DNA of 64,000 nt from Solirubrobacterales bacterium (GTDB lineage: Bacteria; Actinomycetota; Thermoleophilia; Solirubrobacterales; 70-9): contig JANWHW010000029.1 of assembly GCA_025450195.1 (NCBI GenBank), positions 1 through 64,000 of the forward strand, written 5' to 3'. Each line of letters opens with the position of its first letter. Positions within the stretch are counted from its first letter, which is position 1. The notes below the pieces were generated by a model that was not told where the DNA came from, made no database searches, and was given only the letters and a program-made list of their open reading frames with translations. Shown here in pieces: positions 51,334 through 59,391 of this stretch. The translations under genes were made by a program, and so were the position numbers.

Positions 51334-52209
51334 ATGGGAGGAGACGTCGTCAGAACACCCGAGGAGCGACTACAGGGGTTGCCGGACTTTCCCTTTGAGT
51401 CGAGCTACCGCGAGATCGATGGGCTCCGACTCGCCTTCCTCGACGAGGGGGAGGGCAAGCCCGTCGTCTTCTTCCACGGCGAGCCGACTTGGTCGTTCCT
51501 ATGGCGAAAGGTGATCCCGCCGGTTCGCGATGCCGGCTACCGGTGCATTGCGCCCGATTACGCCGGCTTCGGCCGCTCCGACAAGCCCACCGACCTCTCT
51601 TGGTACACCTACGACCGCCATGTTGAGCTGATGGCGGCTCTGCTCGAGGAGCTCGACGTCCGAGACGCCACCGCTGTGGTCCATGACTGGGGCGGCCCGA
51701 TCGGGCTGCGGCTCGCGGTTGAGCATCCCGACCGCTTTTCTCGTCTGGTGATCATGGAGACGGGCCCGTTCACCGGCCACCAGCGGATGAGCGACGTTTG
51801 GCTCCAGTTCCGCGAGTTCGTGCGCGAGAACGCCGACGTGCCGGTCGGCTTCCTGGTGCGAGGCGGCTGCAAGAACGACCCCGGGGACGAGGTGATTGAT
51901 GCCTACGAAGCTCCCTATCCCAGTCCCGAGTCGAAGGCGGGCCCGCGCGCCTTCCCGCTGATCCTGCCGACCGAGCCCGATGCTCCCGGGGCGGCCGAGG
52001 GCAAACGAGTGGCCGATGCGCTGCGCGACGACGAGCGCCCGGCACTGGTCCTCTGGGCCGATTCCGATCCAATCCTTCCTTTCTCGGTTGGCGAGCGCGT
52101 CTCGACGCAGCTGAACTTTCCGGCGCCGAGGCCGATCGAGAACGCCGGGCACTTCCTCCAGGAGGATGCGGGTGAGGAGATCGGCCGGGTCATCGCCGAG
52201 TGGCTTTAG
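51334..52209 (+). CDS. Haloalkane-dehalogenase-like alpha/beta hydrolase
   Basis: 291 residues. HGEPTWSFLWRKVIPP, nucleophile elbow VHDWGG (Asp) and a C-terminal IENAGHFLQED His motif match haloalkane dehalogenases (HLD-I type). Natural substrate unknown; the halide-binding residue cannot be confirmed by eye. I used the ATG at 51334; an upstream frame begins at 51283. Confidence 0.8.
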   Translation: MGGDVVRTPEERLQGLPDFPFESSYREIDGLRLAFLDEGEGKPVVFFHGEPTWSFLWRKVIPPVRDAGYRCIAPDYAGFGRSDKPTDLSWYTYDRHVELMAALLEELDVRDATAVVHDWGGPIGLRLAVEHPDRFSRLVIMETGPFTGHQRMSDVWLQFREFVRENADVPVGFLVRGGCKNDPGDEVIDAYEAPYPSPESKAGPRAFPLILPTEPDAPGAAEGKRVADALRDDERPALVLWADSDPILPFSVGERVSTQLNFPAPRPIENAGHFLQEDAGEEIGRVIAEWL

Positions 52210-52211
52210 CG

Positions 52212-53330
52212 CTAGCGCTTGGCCTTGAAGGAGAGGCGCCGGACTGTGGCCTTGAGCTCGTTTCGGGGGTGCTCGATCAGTAGGCGGACTCGCCGGGGTG
52301 GCTTGTCGTCTTCGAGCCAGGTCACGGTCCCCGGCCAGTAGGGGCCCGGTGGGGTTCCGGGATGGTGGAAGGCAGAGGAGAAGACCCAGCTGCCGGTGTT
52401 GTGGAGGCTGCCTTCGCTGGGGAGTGCCCACTCGCCATCGTCCTCGTTGGGGCCCGCCCGATGCGTATGCCCGGTGATCACATGTGAGGCTCGTATCTCG
52501 AGCCGCTCGGTCATCTGCATGGCGGCGGAGACGCCACTGGCGGTGATCGCGGTGGGGGAGAGGTCGGCGCTGAAGCCGGCGCGCAGCAGGTGGTTGATGC
52601 TCCAGACAGTGGCTGGGATGCCCGCCTTGATGGCAGCCCCAAGTGCTGCGCGGCGCGCACGGCTGGACGTTCCGTTGCGGCTGGATATCGCCCGCCAAGC
52701 GCGTTCGGAGGGTCGAGTTGCCTGCTGTGCCAGGCCGGATTGGGCGAGCGAGAATGAGAACCCGTAGAGCGGGCGCCGGGTCTGCTCGTTGTCGGCGGGT
52801 GTGGCGGGGGTGGGGAGGGTGCCGAAGCGGCGCATCATTGCCGCCGCGGCTATGCACTCGAGCCGGGGCAGTGTCATGTGGCAGTCCATGTAGTGGCCGT
52901 GGGTGGCGTAGACGTCGTCGCGCAGCCAGACACCCGGGTAGGCGACTTCGAGCTCGGCGTCGCCCAGCCAGCCTTCGATCCGTGTGGTCGCGTCGGTGGA
53001 TCCGGCGGCGTGCTGCTCGAAGCCAAGCGGCTGAGCCGCGAGTGCCGTCTGTTCGAGCAGCGGCTCGGCAAGCCGGTGGTCATGATTGCCGGGCACGAAG
53101 ACGATCGGCCGGCCTGCCAGCGCGCTGCCCAGCTCTTCGAAGAATGGCCTGCTGCTCTCGAGTGTCACCGCCAGCGGCAGTTCGCGCAACTCGAGTACGT
53201 CGCCAAGCAGAACCACCCGCTCGGCGGTCGCAATCTCCTCGAATAGCACCTGCCGGATTCCCGCGTCGCGCAGCAGGTCCTCGCCACAGGCACTGCCCAG
53301 GTGCAGGTCGGAGATGATTGCCGTGCGCAC
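52212..53330 (-). CDS. Metallophosphoesterase
   Basis: 372 residues, calcineurin-like: SDLHLG, GDVLE, GNHDH, THGHYMD and the late TGHTHRAG are the metal-ligand motifs. A long middle segment (about 150-250) is specific to this actinobacterial branch. It ends 2 bases after the dehalogenase gene, so the two are convergent. Substrate unknown. Confidence 0.85.
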   Translation of the reverse strand: MRTAIISDLHLGSACGEDLLRDAGIRQVLFEEIATAERVVLLGDVLELRELPLAVTLESSRPFFEELGSALAGRPIVFVPGNHDHRLAEPLLEQTALAAQPLGFEQHAAGSTDATTRIEGWLGDAELEVAYPGVWLRDDVYATHGHYMDCHMTLPRLECIAAAAMMRRFGTLPTPATPADNEQTRRPLYGFSFSLAQSGLAQQATRPSERAWRAISSRNGTSSRARRAALGAAIKAGIPATVWSINHLLRAGFSADLSPTAITASGVSAAMQMTERLEIRASHVITGHTHRAGPNEDDGEWALPSEGSLHNTGSWVFSSAFHHPGTPPGPYWPGTVTWLEDDKPPRRVRLLIEHPRNELKATVRRLSFKAKR

Positions 53331-53420
53331 CGGTCAAAACTACTCAGTGTCCTGGCAGCGCACGCCTTTCATGCCCATCTGGCGCTGTGCGGGGGAGCGA
53401 TGTCTGGCTAAGATCGTTCG

Positions 53421-54350
53421 ATGCTTGGACTCAGCGAGGAGCGCCTCGCGCCCGCCAACGGGATTGAGCTTGCCTACCAGGAGATCGGCGACCCTGGAGG
53501 TGAGGCGATCCTCCTGATCATGGGTCTCGCGACCCAGATGCTGGCCTGGGAGGAGTCCTTTTGCGCGATGCTGGCTGAGCGTGGCTTCCGCGTAATCCGC
53601 TTCGACAACCGCGATATCGGCCACTCGACCAAGATCGAGTCGGCTGGCTTGCCGAAGCGGACCGACATGCTGCTGGGTCGCCGCCGCACCGCGCCCTATC
53701 TGCTGCGAGACATGGCGGACGACACGACCGCCTTGATGGACCACCTGGAAATCGATGCGGCGCATCTGGTGGGTGCCTCGATGGGCGGCATGATCGGCCA
53801 GACGGTGGCGATCCGCCGCCCCGAGCGCGTTCGATCGCTGGTTTCGATGATGTCGAGCACCGGCAATCGCTGGCTCGGACTCCCGGCGTGGAAGGCGTTT
53901 GGAACTTTGTTCGCTCGTCCCGGTGCCGGACGAGACGCGGCGATTGAGCACTCCGTCAGGACCTTCCGCACGATTGGCTCACCGGGGTACCCGATGGATG
54001 AGGCCCGCTTCCGGGCGCTTGCGGCCGCCTCCTACGATCGCTCTCACAGCCGCGCCGGGATTGCTCGCCAGCTCCACGCGATCACCGCGTCCGGCGATCG
54101 CACGTCCGCCCTCAGCAAGGTTCGCCTACCCGTGACCGTTCTCCACGGCTCCAGCGACCCGCTGATCCGCCCGGTCGCCGGCCGCGCAACCGCAAGTGCG
54201 ATTCCCAATGCCCGCCTGCGAGTGATTGAGGGCATGGGCCACGATCTTCCCGAAGCACTCTGGCCTACCTTCGCCGATGAGATCGCCGCCAATGCCATCC
54301 GCGCCGGTAAGAGGATCAAACCTCACCCCAACGCCAAGCAGCCCGCCTGA
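53421..54350 (+). CDS. Alpha/beta hydrolase
   Basis: 309 residues. Nucleophile elbow GASMGG (Ser), acid HGSSDPLIRP and His GMGHDLPEALW give a Ser-Asp-His triad. Resembles the RdmC-type esterases with aklavinone methylesterase-like cap. Substrate unknown. Ends 5 bases before the convergent LAGLIDADG gene. Confidence 0.85.
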   Translation: MLGLSEERLAPANGIELAYQEIGDPGGEAILLIMGLATQMLAWEESFCAMLAERGFRVIRFDNRDIGHSTKIESAGLPKRTDMLLGRRRTAPYLLRDMADDTTALMDHLEIDAAHLVGASMGGMIGQTVAIRRPERVRSLVSMMSSTGNRWLGLPAWKAFGTLFARPGAGRDAAIEHSVRTFRTIGSPGYPMDEARFRALAAASYDRSHSRAGIARQLHAITASGDRTSALSKVRLPVTVLHGSSDPLIRPVAGRATASAIPNARLRVIEGMGHDLPEALWPTFADEIAANAIRAGKRIKPHPNAKQPA

Positions 54351-54355
54351 GCAAC

Positions 54356-55138
54356 TCAGCGCTTCGGCCCGACGAACTCGTCGAGCCTAGCCACATCCGC
54401 CTTGCGAGATACGTAGATCGTCACCGCCGATTCTGACTTCGGGAAGGACGCTGTCCATCGTAAGTCAAGGCAATCGCATGCCGAGCAGAAGATGCTGGTG
54501 ATGTCGGTGGAGCGATTCGTAAACGCATAGCGAGGCTGTCGCCAACCACCCCGGCCGGTGCTGTAGGACCGGCAGCCGTCGGACTGAATCAACCCTCTGA
54601 GTAACTCCCTTGGATAGCGCTTGGCGAGCTCCTGCTGCCAATCCGCAAGGAAGATGGACCGCGTGTGCTTCATCCCCGGGCCGTGCTGGGGAAATAAGCA
54701 TGGCCAAGATCGCGAATAAGCGGAGACCGAGTAGCAATTGGATGGGGTGAGCAGTACATGGACTTTGTTCCCGGAGACGGTGGCTTGCATCGAAGCGACA
54801 CACTCATCGACGATCTGGGGGTACTTCATGTCTAAGAAGACGCGTAGACGATGGACGCCGCGGGGGTGGGTGGAGATGCTGCCGTCTCCCAAGTAAAGCC
54901 CCAACAGATGGGCATAGGACGGTCCGAGGCCATCGGGGCGATGCTCTGGCTGTCCGCAGGTCGAGCAGGTGGGCGGACGCGACCCATCGTCAGGCTGTGC
55001 ATGTCGAGGCAGCTTCCCGGCGTGCCAGTCTCTTACCGTCGGCAAAGGAATTCCGAGGCGTCGGGAAACGCGACGTGCTCCCAGGCCCTCCTCGTCCCGC
55101 AATCTCAACGCCGCTTCGACTGTCTCCCGGGCGTGCAT
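54356..55138 (-). CDS. Free-standing LAGLIDADG endonuclease-like protein
   Basis: 260 residues from the ATG at 55138. N-terminal helix-turn-helix (about 1-45, with GARRVSRRLGIPLPTVRDW), then a CxxC (C58, C61), then two LAGLIDADG-type motifs, LLGLYLGDG (about 78-86) and LLRGLIQSDG (about 179-188). The first keeps the catalytic Asp; the second has Asp in SDG. It is not inside an intron or intein. Starts 16 bases behind the 3' end of tRNA-Leu (55154-55237) on the same strand. Similar proteins occur in Streptomyces; role unknown. Confidence 0.75.
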   Translation of the reverse strand: MHARETVEAALRLRDEEGLGARRVSRRLGIPLPTVRDWHAGKLPRHAQPDDGSRPPTCSTCGQPEHRPDGLGPSYAHLLGLYLGDGSISTHPRGVHRLRVFLDMKYPQIVDECVASMQATVSGNKVHVLLTPSNCYSVSAYSRSWPCLFPQHGPGMKHTRSIFLADWQQELAKRYPRELLRGLIQSDGCRSYSTGRGGWRQPRYAFTNRSTDITSIFCSACDCLDLRWTASFPKSESAVTIYVSRKADVARLDEFVGPKR

Positions 55139-55153
55139 CTCAATGCCAGGAAA

Positions 55154-55237
55154 TGCGGCGAGGGGGATTCGAACCCCCACGTCCTCTCGGACACGAGCAC
55201 CTGAAGCTCGCGAGTCTGCCAGTTCCTCCACCGCCGC
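55154..55237 (-). tRNA. tRNA-Leu (CAG)
   Basis: 84 nt on the minus strand. Acceptor GCGGCGG/TCGCCGC with one G-U, loop TTCAGGT, anticodon CAG, long variable arm, T-arm with GGTTCGAATCC. 3' CCA not encoded. Confidence 0.95.
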
Positions 55238-55377
55238 GTGGGGTAGCCAATTTAGCGGTTGACCGACGTTCGAACCATTGCGCCAGAGAAGCGAACATAT
55301 GTTCGTAAGGCTAGCGTCGCCTTCGGACGGAGAGGGCAAAACCTCAGCTATTCATCCCGCTAGAATGTCGCCTCCTC

Positions 55378-55450
55378 GCCGCTATCGTCTAGGGGACTAG
55401 GACGCCGGATTCTCAGTCCGGAAACCGGGGTTCGAATCCCCGTAGCGGTA
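55378..55450 (+). tRNA. tRNA-Glu (CTC), apparent integration target
   Basis: 73 nt. Acceptor GCCGCTA/TAGCGGT, anticodon stem CCGGA/TCCGG, loop TTCTCAG, anticodon CTC, discriminator A at 55450. The 3' end (55431-55451) recurs in degraded form at 58517-58536. Confidence 0.95.
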
Positions 55451-55456
55451 CTGACG

Positions 55457-55483
55457 CGCCCGCTCTACGAGCGGGGGCGTTTT
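55457..55483 (+). terminator. Terminator after tRNA-Glu
   Basis: GCGCCCGCTC pairs with GAGCGGGGGC around TAC, with a bulge, followed by GTTTT. A second palindrome, GGCTTGTACAAGCC, lies at 55493-55506. The rest of 55507-55802 holds no gene. Confidence 0.7.
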
Positions 55484-55802
55484 GCGTTTTTTGGCTTGTA
55501 CAAGCCGTTTGTGGGCACCGAGGTGATCTGGATCCACAGGCCCCTGGTCTTCGGGATTTAATTCTTGCACCAGTCAGCCCGTGCCTGTGCACCAGAGATT
55601 GGCTCTCGATTGCGAGGCGCTCGCCTTCTTGTTTCCTAGGCCCGAATCGGGTCCAGCGAGGATGGGTCCTGCTTCAGCAAAGGACGAGCGCCGTAGCCCG
55701 CTTGCGTGAAGACTTACTGATCGATAGGTTGGCAATGGATTACTCAACATCTGTCGAGTTCCGAGCTGTTGCGGCTTCGGTGAGTCAAATGGAGGTGTCG
55801 CT

Positions 55803-56018
55803 GTGCCGGAATATTGTGTGAACAGGAATGCTCAGTCGGATAGTGGCGATCATGAGGTTCATGACCTGGCTTCGGAAAAAGGATGCCTGCCCGATCCCGA
55901 GAATCGACAGAACCTTGGAACGTTTGCGACCTGCGGAGAAGCGGTCGAAGCAGCCAAGGGGTACTACGACGATGTGAACGGGTGCTACCACTGCGCCAAC
56001 GACTGTCATACGACGTGA
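55803..56018 (+). CDS. Small Cys-rich protein
   Basis: 71 residues from a GTG at 55803 with GGAGG 9 bases upstream. Cys at residues 5, 28, 44, 61, 64 and 68, including a CxxC (CYHC), fit a zinc-binding fold. The pattern YCVNRNAQSDSGDHEVH... and NGCYHCANDCHTT resembles a recurrent small protein family of unknown role that I recall from several phyla. First gene of the islet; no clear partner. Confidence 0.65.
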   Translation: MPEYCVNRNAQSDSGDHEVHDLASEKGCLPDPENRQNLGTFATCGEAVEAAKGYYDDVNGCYHCANDCHTT

Positions 56019-56167
56019 GGTCGGTCGGGCAGCTCGCTGCGCGCCCTGAATCACTAAACCGAAGCATCGAGCTGCTTGCTGGATAGGTGACGGGTCTCTC
56101 CGGCGGAGCCTGGCTATGAGCAGGAATGTCTGCCGAGTCCGCTCGGTGGGGCGAAGCTGATCATCGC

Positions 56168-56230
56168 CCCGCGCCTCCTGGAACTCCTCGGAGAAAGGGC
56201 AAATGGTTGGTTCCAGAGTGGAGGCGCGGG
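56168..56230 (+). ncRNA. Long hairpin, possible structured RNA
   Basis: CCCGCGCCTCC and TGGAAC (56168-56184) pair with GTTCCA and GGAGGCGCGGG (to 56230), with a 4-base bulge on the right side. A second perfect hairpin, GATCGCCA/TGGCGATC, lies at 56323-56344. They sit in a 518-base gap (56019-56536) with no convincing gene, just upstream of the three-gene cassette. An RNA role is inferred only. Confidence 0.4.
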
Positions 56231-56536
56231 ACTTATCTTTACGGGGGCCACCTACTTTTCACCGCTTGGATCCGGGGCTGTTTGATTTCGGATTGTCGAC
56301 CCAAGGCAGGATTGGGTCGTTCGATCGCCAAATGTCTGGCGATCTACCAAGCGGCCAAGGCCTAAAAGAGTCCTAGGATCGAAGGTTCCCGCTGCCATGT
56401 ATCTGGCCAAGGGGTTCAAGGCACTTTGCCTGCTCTGGATGCAGCCAGATTCGGGCATCGCCGGCTTGCACATCTGGGCCCCTTTCTCTCGGGCGAGGTG
56501 GCCTACCGCTGCTAGCCGCTATAACCTCTTCGAACG

Positions 56537-57382
56537 ATGGCAGATCAGAATTCCGAAGCCACCCCTGCAGATCCCGTTTCCTTCGAGTCGCCCCCGGTCA
56601 AGCAGGTAGTTCTTGGCGTGGAATTCTCCGGCCAGGTAGCAGATGAGGCAACAATGCTGGCTGACTTTTGGCAGCAGATTCGGACCACCTATCCCGCCTT
56701 TAGTAAAGGACCGGCGATGGGTCCCATGGCGGAGAACTTTGATCTGATCTCTACCGGCCCACGTGTTCGCCTGACTGTGGTGAACGAGTCCTCGCTATAC
56801 ACATTCCTCAGCGAGGATGAGCACTGGAGGGTGCAAGTCCAACCAAATCGCTTCGTCGTCGGCTGGGCGCAAACCGATGAGGCTGGCCCCTATCCTCGCT
56901 ACCGCAAAATACGTCGCCGATTCCAAGAGCTTTACCGAATTTTTACCGATGTCATGGATACTGAAATTTTGAAGGCTCACCCTCCGTCTTGGTGCGCAAC
57001 GACATACGTGAACGAGATAGCTCATCCAAAGTCCAAGGATCCCTTCCATGGGCCTCTAGAGGACATACTGCTGCTCGTCCGCAAACCAAAGTCCAACACA
57101 CTTCCCACCGTTGAGGACACGACATATCGGCAGCGGCACCTTCTGCGGTCAAATAATGGAGAGCCATGCGGTCGCTTTTACATCAATGCCGATCCCATGT
57201 GGATAACAGAGAATCATATTCCCGGCTACAGACTTACGCTAAGGGCTGTGTCACGACCCGATGGTAAGAGCGCTGCCGCCGTTCTTCGTTGCCAGGACAA
57301 GGGTCGCGATCTAATTGTTCGCTCATTTAAGGACATCACTACTCCGGCCATGCATGAGCAGTGGGGACTACAGGAGAGCTGA
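56537..57382 (+). CDS. TIGR04255-like protein
   Basis: 281 residues. Opening SPPVKQVVLGVEFSGQ, the middle RFVVGWAQTDEAGPYPRYRKIRRRFQEL and the end match the sporadically distributed TIGR04255 family, ~250 aa, often found among defence genes; biochemical function unknown. No signal or membrane segment. The start is an ATG at 56537. Its TGA overlaps the ATG of the next gene, so it is coupled to it. Codon use is more A+T-rich than in core genes. Confidence 0.7.
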   Translation: MADQNSEATPADPVSFESPPVKQVVLGVEFSGQVADEATMLADFWQQIRTTYPAFSKGPAMGPMAENFDLISTGPRVRLTVVNESSLYTFLSEDEHWRVQVQPNRFVVGWAQTDEAGPYPRYRKIRRRFQELYRIFTDVMDTEILKAHPPSWCATTYVNEIAHPKSKDPFHGPLEDILLLVRKPKSNTLPTVEDTTYRQRHLLRSNNGEPCGRFYINADPMWITENHIPGYRLTLRAVSRPDGKSAAAVLRCQDKGRDLIVRSFKDITTPAMHEQWGLQES

Positions 57383-57966
57383 TGCCGGCAGTGATGGAGA
57401 AAAGTGCGAACCCCGAACAGGGCTTTTATTCACCACACATCCTGACGGGTAAATTCCCGCAGAAAGCCGACGCGGAGATGCGTCCTCCTCTTTCTCCTGA
57501 TTTACCCAGGCAGGATGTTCGTGTAGTCATAGATTCTCCAAATATCAGAACTAGTCATGAATTTCCCCTAGACGAAGATTCCGAGCCCCATGAAGCAGGA
57601 ACTCATGAAGCCGACGCACCCGTTTGGCTTGGGGCAGTTATTGATCGCCTCAACGAGCTGCTTGCGTTACCCGTCAATTGGGATCAGCAAGGAGCACTTC
57701 GTATAGAGATCGCTGATCTCACCTGTGCCCTAGATACCCTGACGAGGGTCATGTATCGCGACACGCCAGCACCCACGATTGTTCCTATCCGAGGTGGCGG
57801 CTTACAACTTGAGTGGCATCGCGCTGGTTTGGATGTAGAGATAGTGGTAGGTCTGGGCGAGGACGATGGCCTCTATTTCTCCGACCCTGCGACAGGCCTG
57901 GACTGGGAAGGCCCCACTTTCGATGGCTTTACTGAGCATGGTCTAGCAATACGTCTTATCGGTTAG
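57382..57966 (+). CDS. Hypothetical protein of the TIGR04255 cassette
   Basis: 194 residues from the ATG at 57382, overlapping the previous stop (TGATG). A disordered acidic N-terminal part (about 1-85) precedes a domain with LALPVNWDQQGALRIE and PIRGGGLQLEWHRAGLDVEIVV. I recall this NWD-then-GGxQLEW pattern in small unannotated proteins that co-occur with the next gene type. Function unknown; middle gene of the cassette. Confidence 0.6.
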   Translation: MPAVMEKSANPEQGFYSPHILTGKFPQKADAEMRPPLSPDLPRQDVRVVIDSPNIRTSHEFPLDEDSEPHEAGTHEADAPVWLGAVIDRLNELLALPVNWDQQGALRIEIADLTCALDTLTRVMYRDTPAPTIVPIRGGGLQLEWHRAGLDVEIVVGLGEDDGLYFSDPATGLDWEGPTFDGFTEHGLAIRLIG

Positions 57967-57983
57967 GCAAGCTTTACGGCCTT

Positions 57984-58412
57984 GTGAGCATTGGGATTGA
58001 TGAGCCGGTCGCCCTGGACACGAGGCTATTCAGGCGGATCTCCCCTCAGTTCGACGTAGTTCGAGACGAGGATCGCGATTGTTTTCGGCTATCTAGTGCC
58101 GCCTTCAAGACCAAAAATCAAAGATTGTCCGTTGTGGTTGAGGATCAGCTTCAAGAGGAAGGCCGACAACCCCTGGATGCCCTCACTCGTTATCCGGACG
58201 ATTTCCTAGTAGCGATTACTGCTGATCTAGCAGTCAAGCAAAATCATGAGATTGAGCGGACTCCCGAAGACAACGAGCCCGCCCACGCTGAGATCGTGGG
58301 GAAGGTCACGGGGGGCAAAGCACGCGAGATGTGCCGAGAGGCGAGGTGGATCAAAGCGCCCGAGGGACTGTGTTCAGAGGAAGCCGCAAAGGTTGAGACT
58401 GGTGGAGAGTGA
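57984..58412 (+). CDS. Hypothetical protein of the TIGR04255 cassette
   Basis: 142 residues from a GTG at 57984, 17 bases after the previous stop. LFRRISPQFDVVRDEDRD followed by FRLSSAAFK, then PAHAEIVGKVTGGKA, is a pattern I recognise from a family of unknown function. A pairing with NWD-type proteins is recalled, not verified here. No membrane or signal segment. Last gene of the cassette. Confidence 0.6.
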   Translation: MSIGIDEPVALDTRLFRRISPQFDVVRDEDRDCFRLSSAAFKTKNQRLSVVVEDQLQEEGRQPLDALTRYPDDFLVAITADLAVKQNHEIERTPEDNEPAHAEIVGKVTGGKAREMCREARWIKAPEGLCSEEAAKVETGGE

Positions 58413-58516
58413 TCTACCTGGACGCTCAGAACTATTTGCGTCCTAAGTGTCCTATGCAGAGACTGGCTGCGGTTGATACGCAATCTTGATTAGGCGTCTA
58501 TAAAAACGCCGGCCGA

Positions 58517-58536
58517 TTCGAATTCCGTAGCGGTAC
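58517..58536 (+). repeat. Degraded copy of tRNA-Glu 3' end
   Basis: TTCGAATTCCGTAGCGGTAC against the tRNA TTCGAATCCCCGTAGCGGTAC: one base deleted and one changed. The last 12 bases are identical. The stretch 58413-58776 around it has no gene other than this and the terminator. Confidence 0.55.
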
Positions 58537-58553
58537 CAACTTCTCGAAGTACG

Positions 58554-58582
58554 AAGCCCCGTCTCTGCAAGAGACGGGGCTT
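58554..58582 (+). terminator. Strong terminator after tRNA-Glu 3' copy
   Basis: AAGCCCCGTCTC (58554-58565) pairs perfectly with GAGACGGGGCTT (58571-58582) and continues into TTTT. It lies 17 bases after the tRNA copy, where the original tRNA terminator would be expected. Confidence 0.85.
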
Positions 58583-58776
58583 TTGCTTTCCCAGCGAGTT
58601 CACGGGTGGCTTGAGCCTTTGGCCGTACCTCCAGTAGTTCACCGGCCGCTAGCCTTGCCCTGGTGTCGCTTGAGGGTGAGATAACCAGTCCGGCGACACG
58701 GGACAGCGTTTGCCGACTGAGCGGACTGGCGTAAGAAGTCAGCTCATGTCGCGCGTGCGTTTGTCAAGCTGTCGGT

Positions 58777-59280
58777 ATGGACATCAGGGGCGCGACTGAG
58801 GCCGATGCCGAAGCGGTGCAGCGGCTCAGAAAGCACGCGTGGCGGGCCCGCTACGCGCATCCGGAGACGGGTGTTACGCAGTCCGTGCTGGAAAACGAGC
58901 TGGCCGTGTTGCCGCCGACGGATGAAGACCTCGCTCAGTACCGAGCGATGCTGGCGAAGCCAGCCAATCGCGGCCGCAACCTCGTGGCGGTGGTAGACGG
59001 TCGGGTTGTCGGCACTGTGACGTACGACCGCACAGACGAGGGGGTCGGCGACATCGGCGTGTTTGTCGCAGAGTCCCATGACGGCACTGGTGTTGGCGAT
59101 GCTCTGCTCGACCGGCTCATCGCAAGCACCGACGAGACGCTCGAAGTCGCTATTTTCGCCCGCAATCCGAGCCGCGCTTTCTACCGCCGTCATGGATTCA
59201 GCGAGTTCGGCCAGGAGTTCGACCACGAATTCCGCGCAGGTATCAGCCTCCCGGTTCAGCGCCTGCGGCTGGCCAGGTAG
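58777..59280 (+). CDS. GNAT family acetyltransferase
   Basis: 167 residues. N-terminal DIRGATEADAEAVQRL, the acetyl-CoA loop region ESHDGTGVGDALLDRL and IFARNPSRAFYRRHGFSEFG are typical of GNAT fold proteins. Acceptor unknown. ATG at 58777. Isolated gene, just outside the tRNA-Glu islet. Confidence 0.85.
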   Translation: MDIRGATEADAEAVQRLRKHAWRARYAHPETGVTQSVLENELAVLPPTDEDLAQYRAMLAKPANRGRNLVAVVDGRVVGTVTYDRTDEGVGDIGVFVAESHDGTGVGDALLDRLIASTDETLEVAIFARNPSRAFYRRHGFSEFGQEFDHEFRAGISLPVQRLRLAR

Positions 59281-59391
59281 CTTCTCCCGGTCACTCAGGT
59301 CTTCGCCTCACCGAACGCGCTTGACACGGAACTTTCAGGCGTCCTCAGGATCAGCGGCGGGGCTGCTTTCCCTGACCATCGACAGGCTCGA

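Larger units (their letters stand above)
55451..58536. mobile_element. Putative 3.1-kb genomic islet at tRNA-Glu
   Basis: Starts at tRNA-Glu and ends with a degraded copy of its 3' end, beyond which a strong terminator follows. Sequence is more A+T-rich than the flanks, notably 56540-58400. It carries a Cys-rich small protein, a structured non-coding stretch and a three-gene cassette. No integrase is present. Confidence 0.55.

Noticed and set aside
56126-56365. Plus-strand frame inside the hairpin-rich gap
   Set aside because: It covers the long hairpin, has no binding site and an unremarkable translation.
29714-58536. Integrase or transposase for the tRNA islets
   Set aside because: No tyrosine or serine recombinase or transposase motif was found in any frame in or near the islets.
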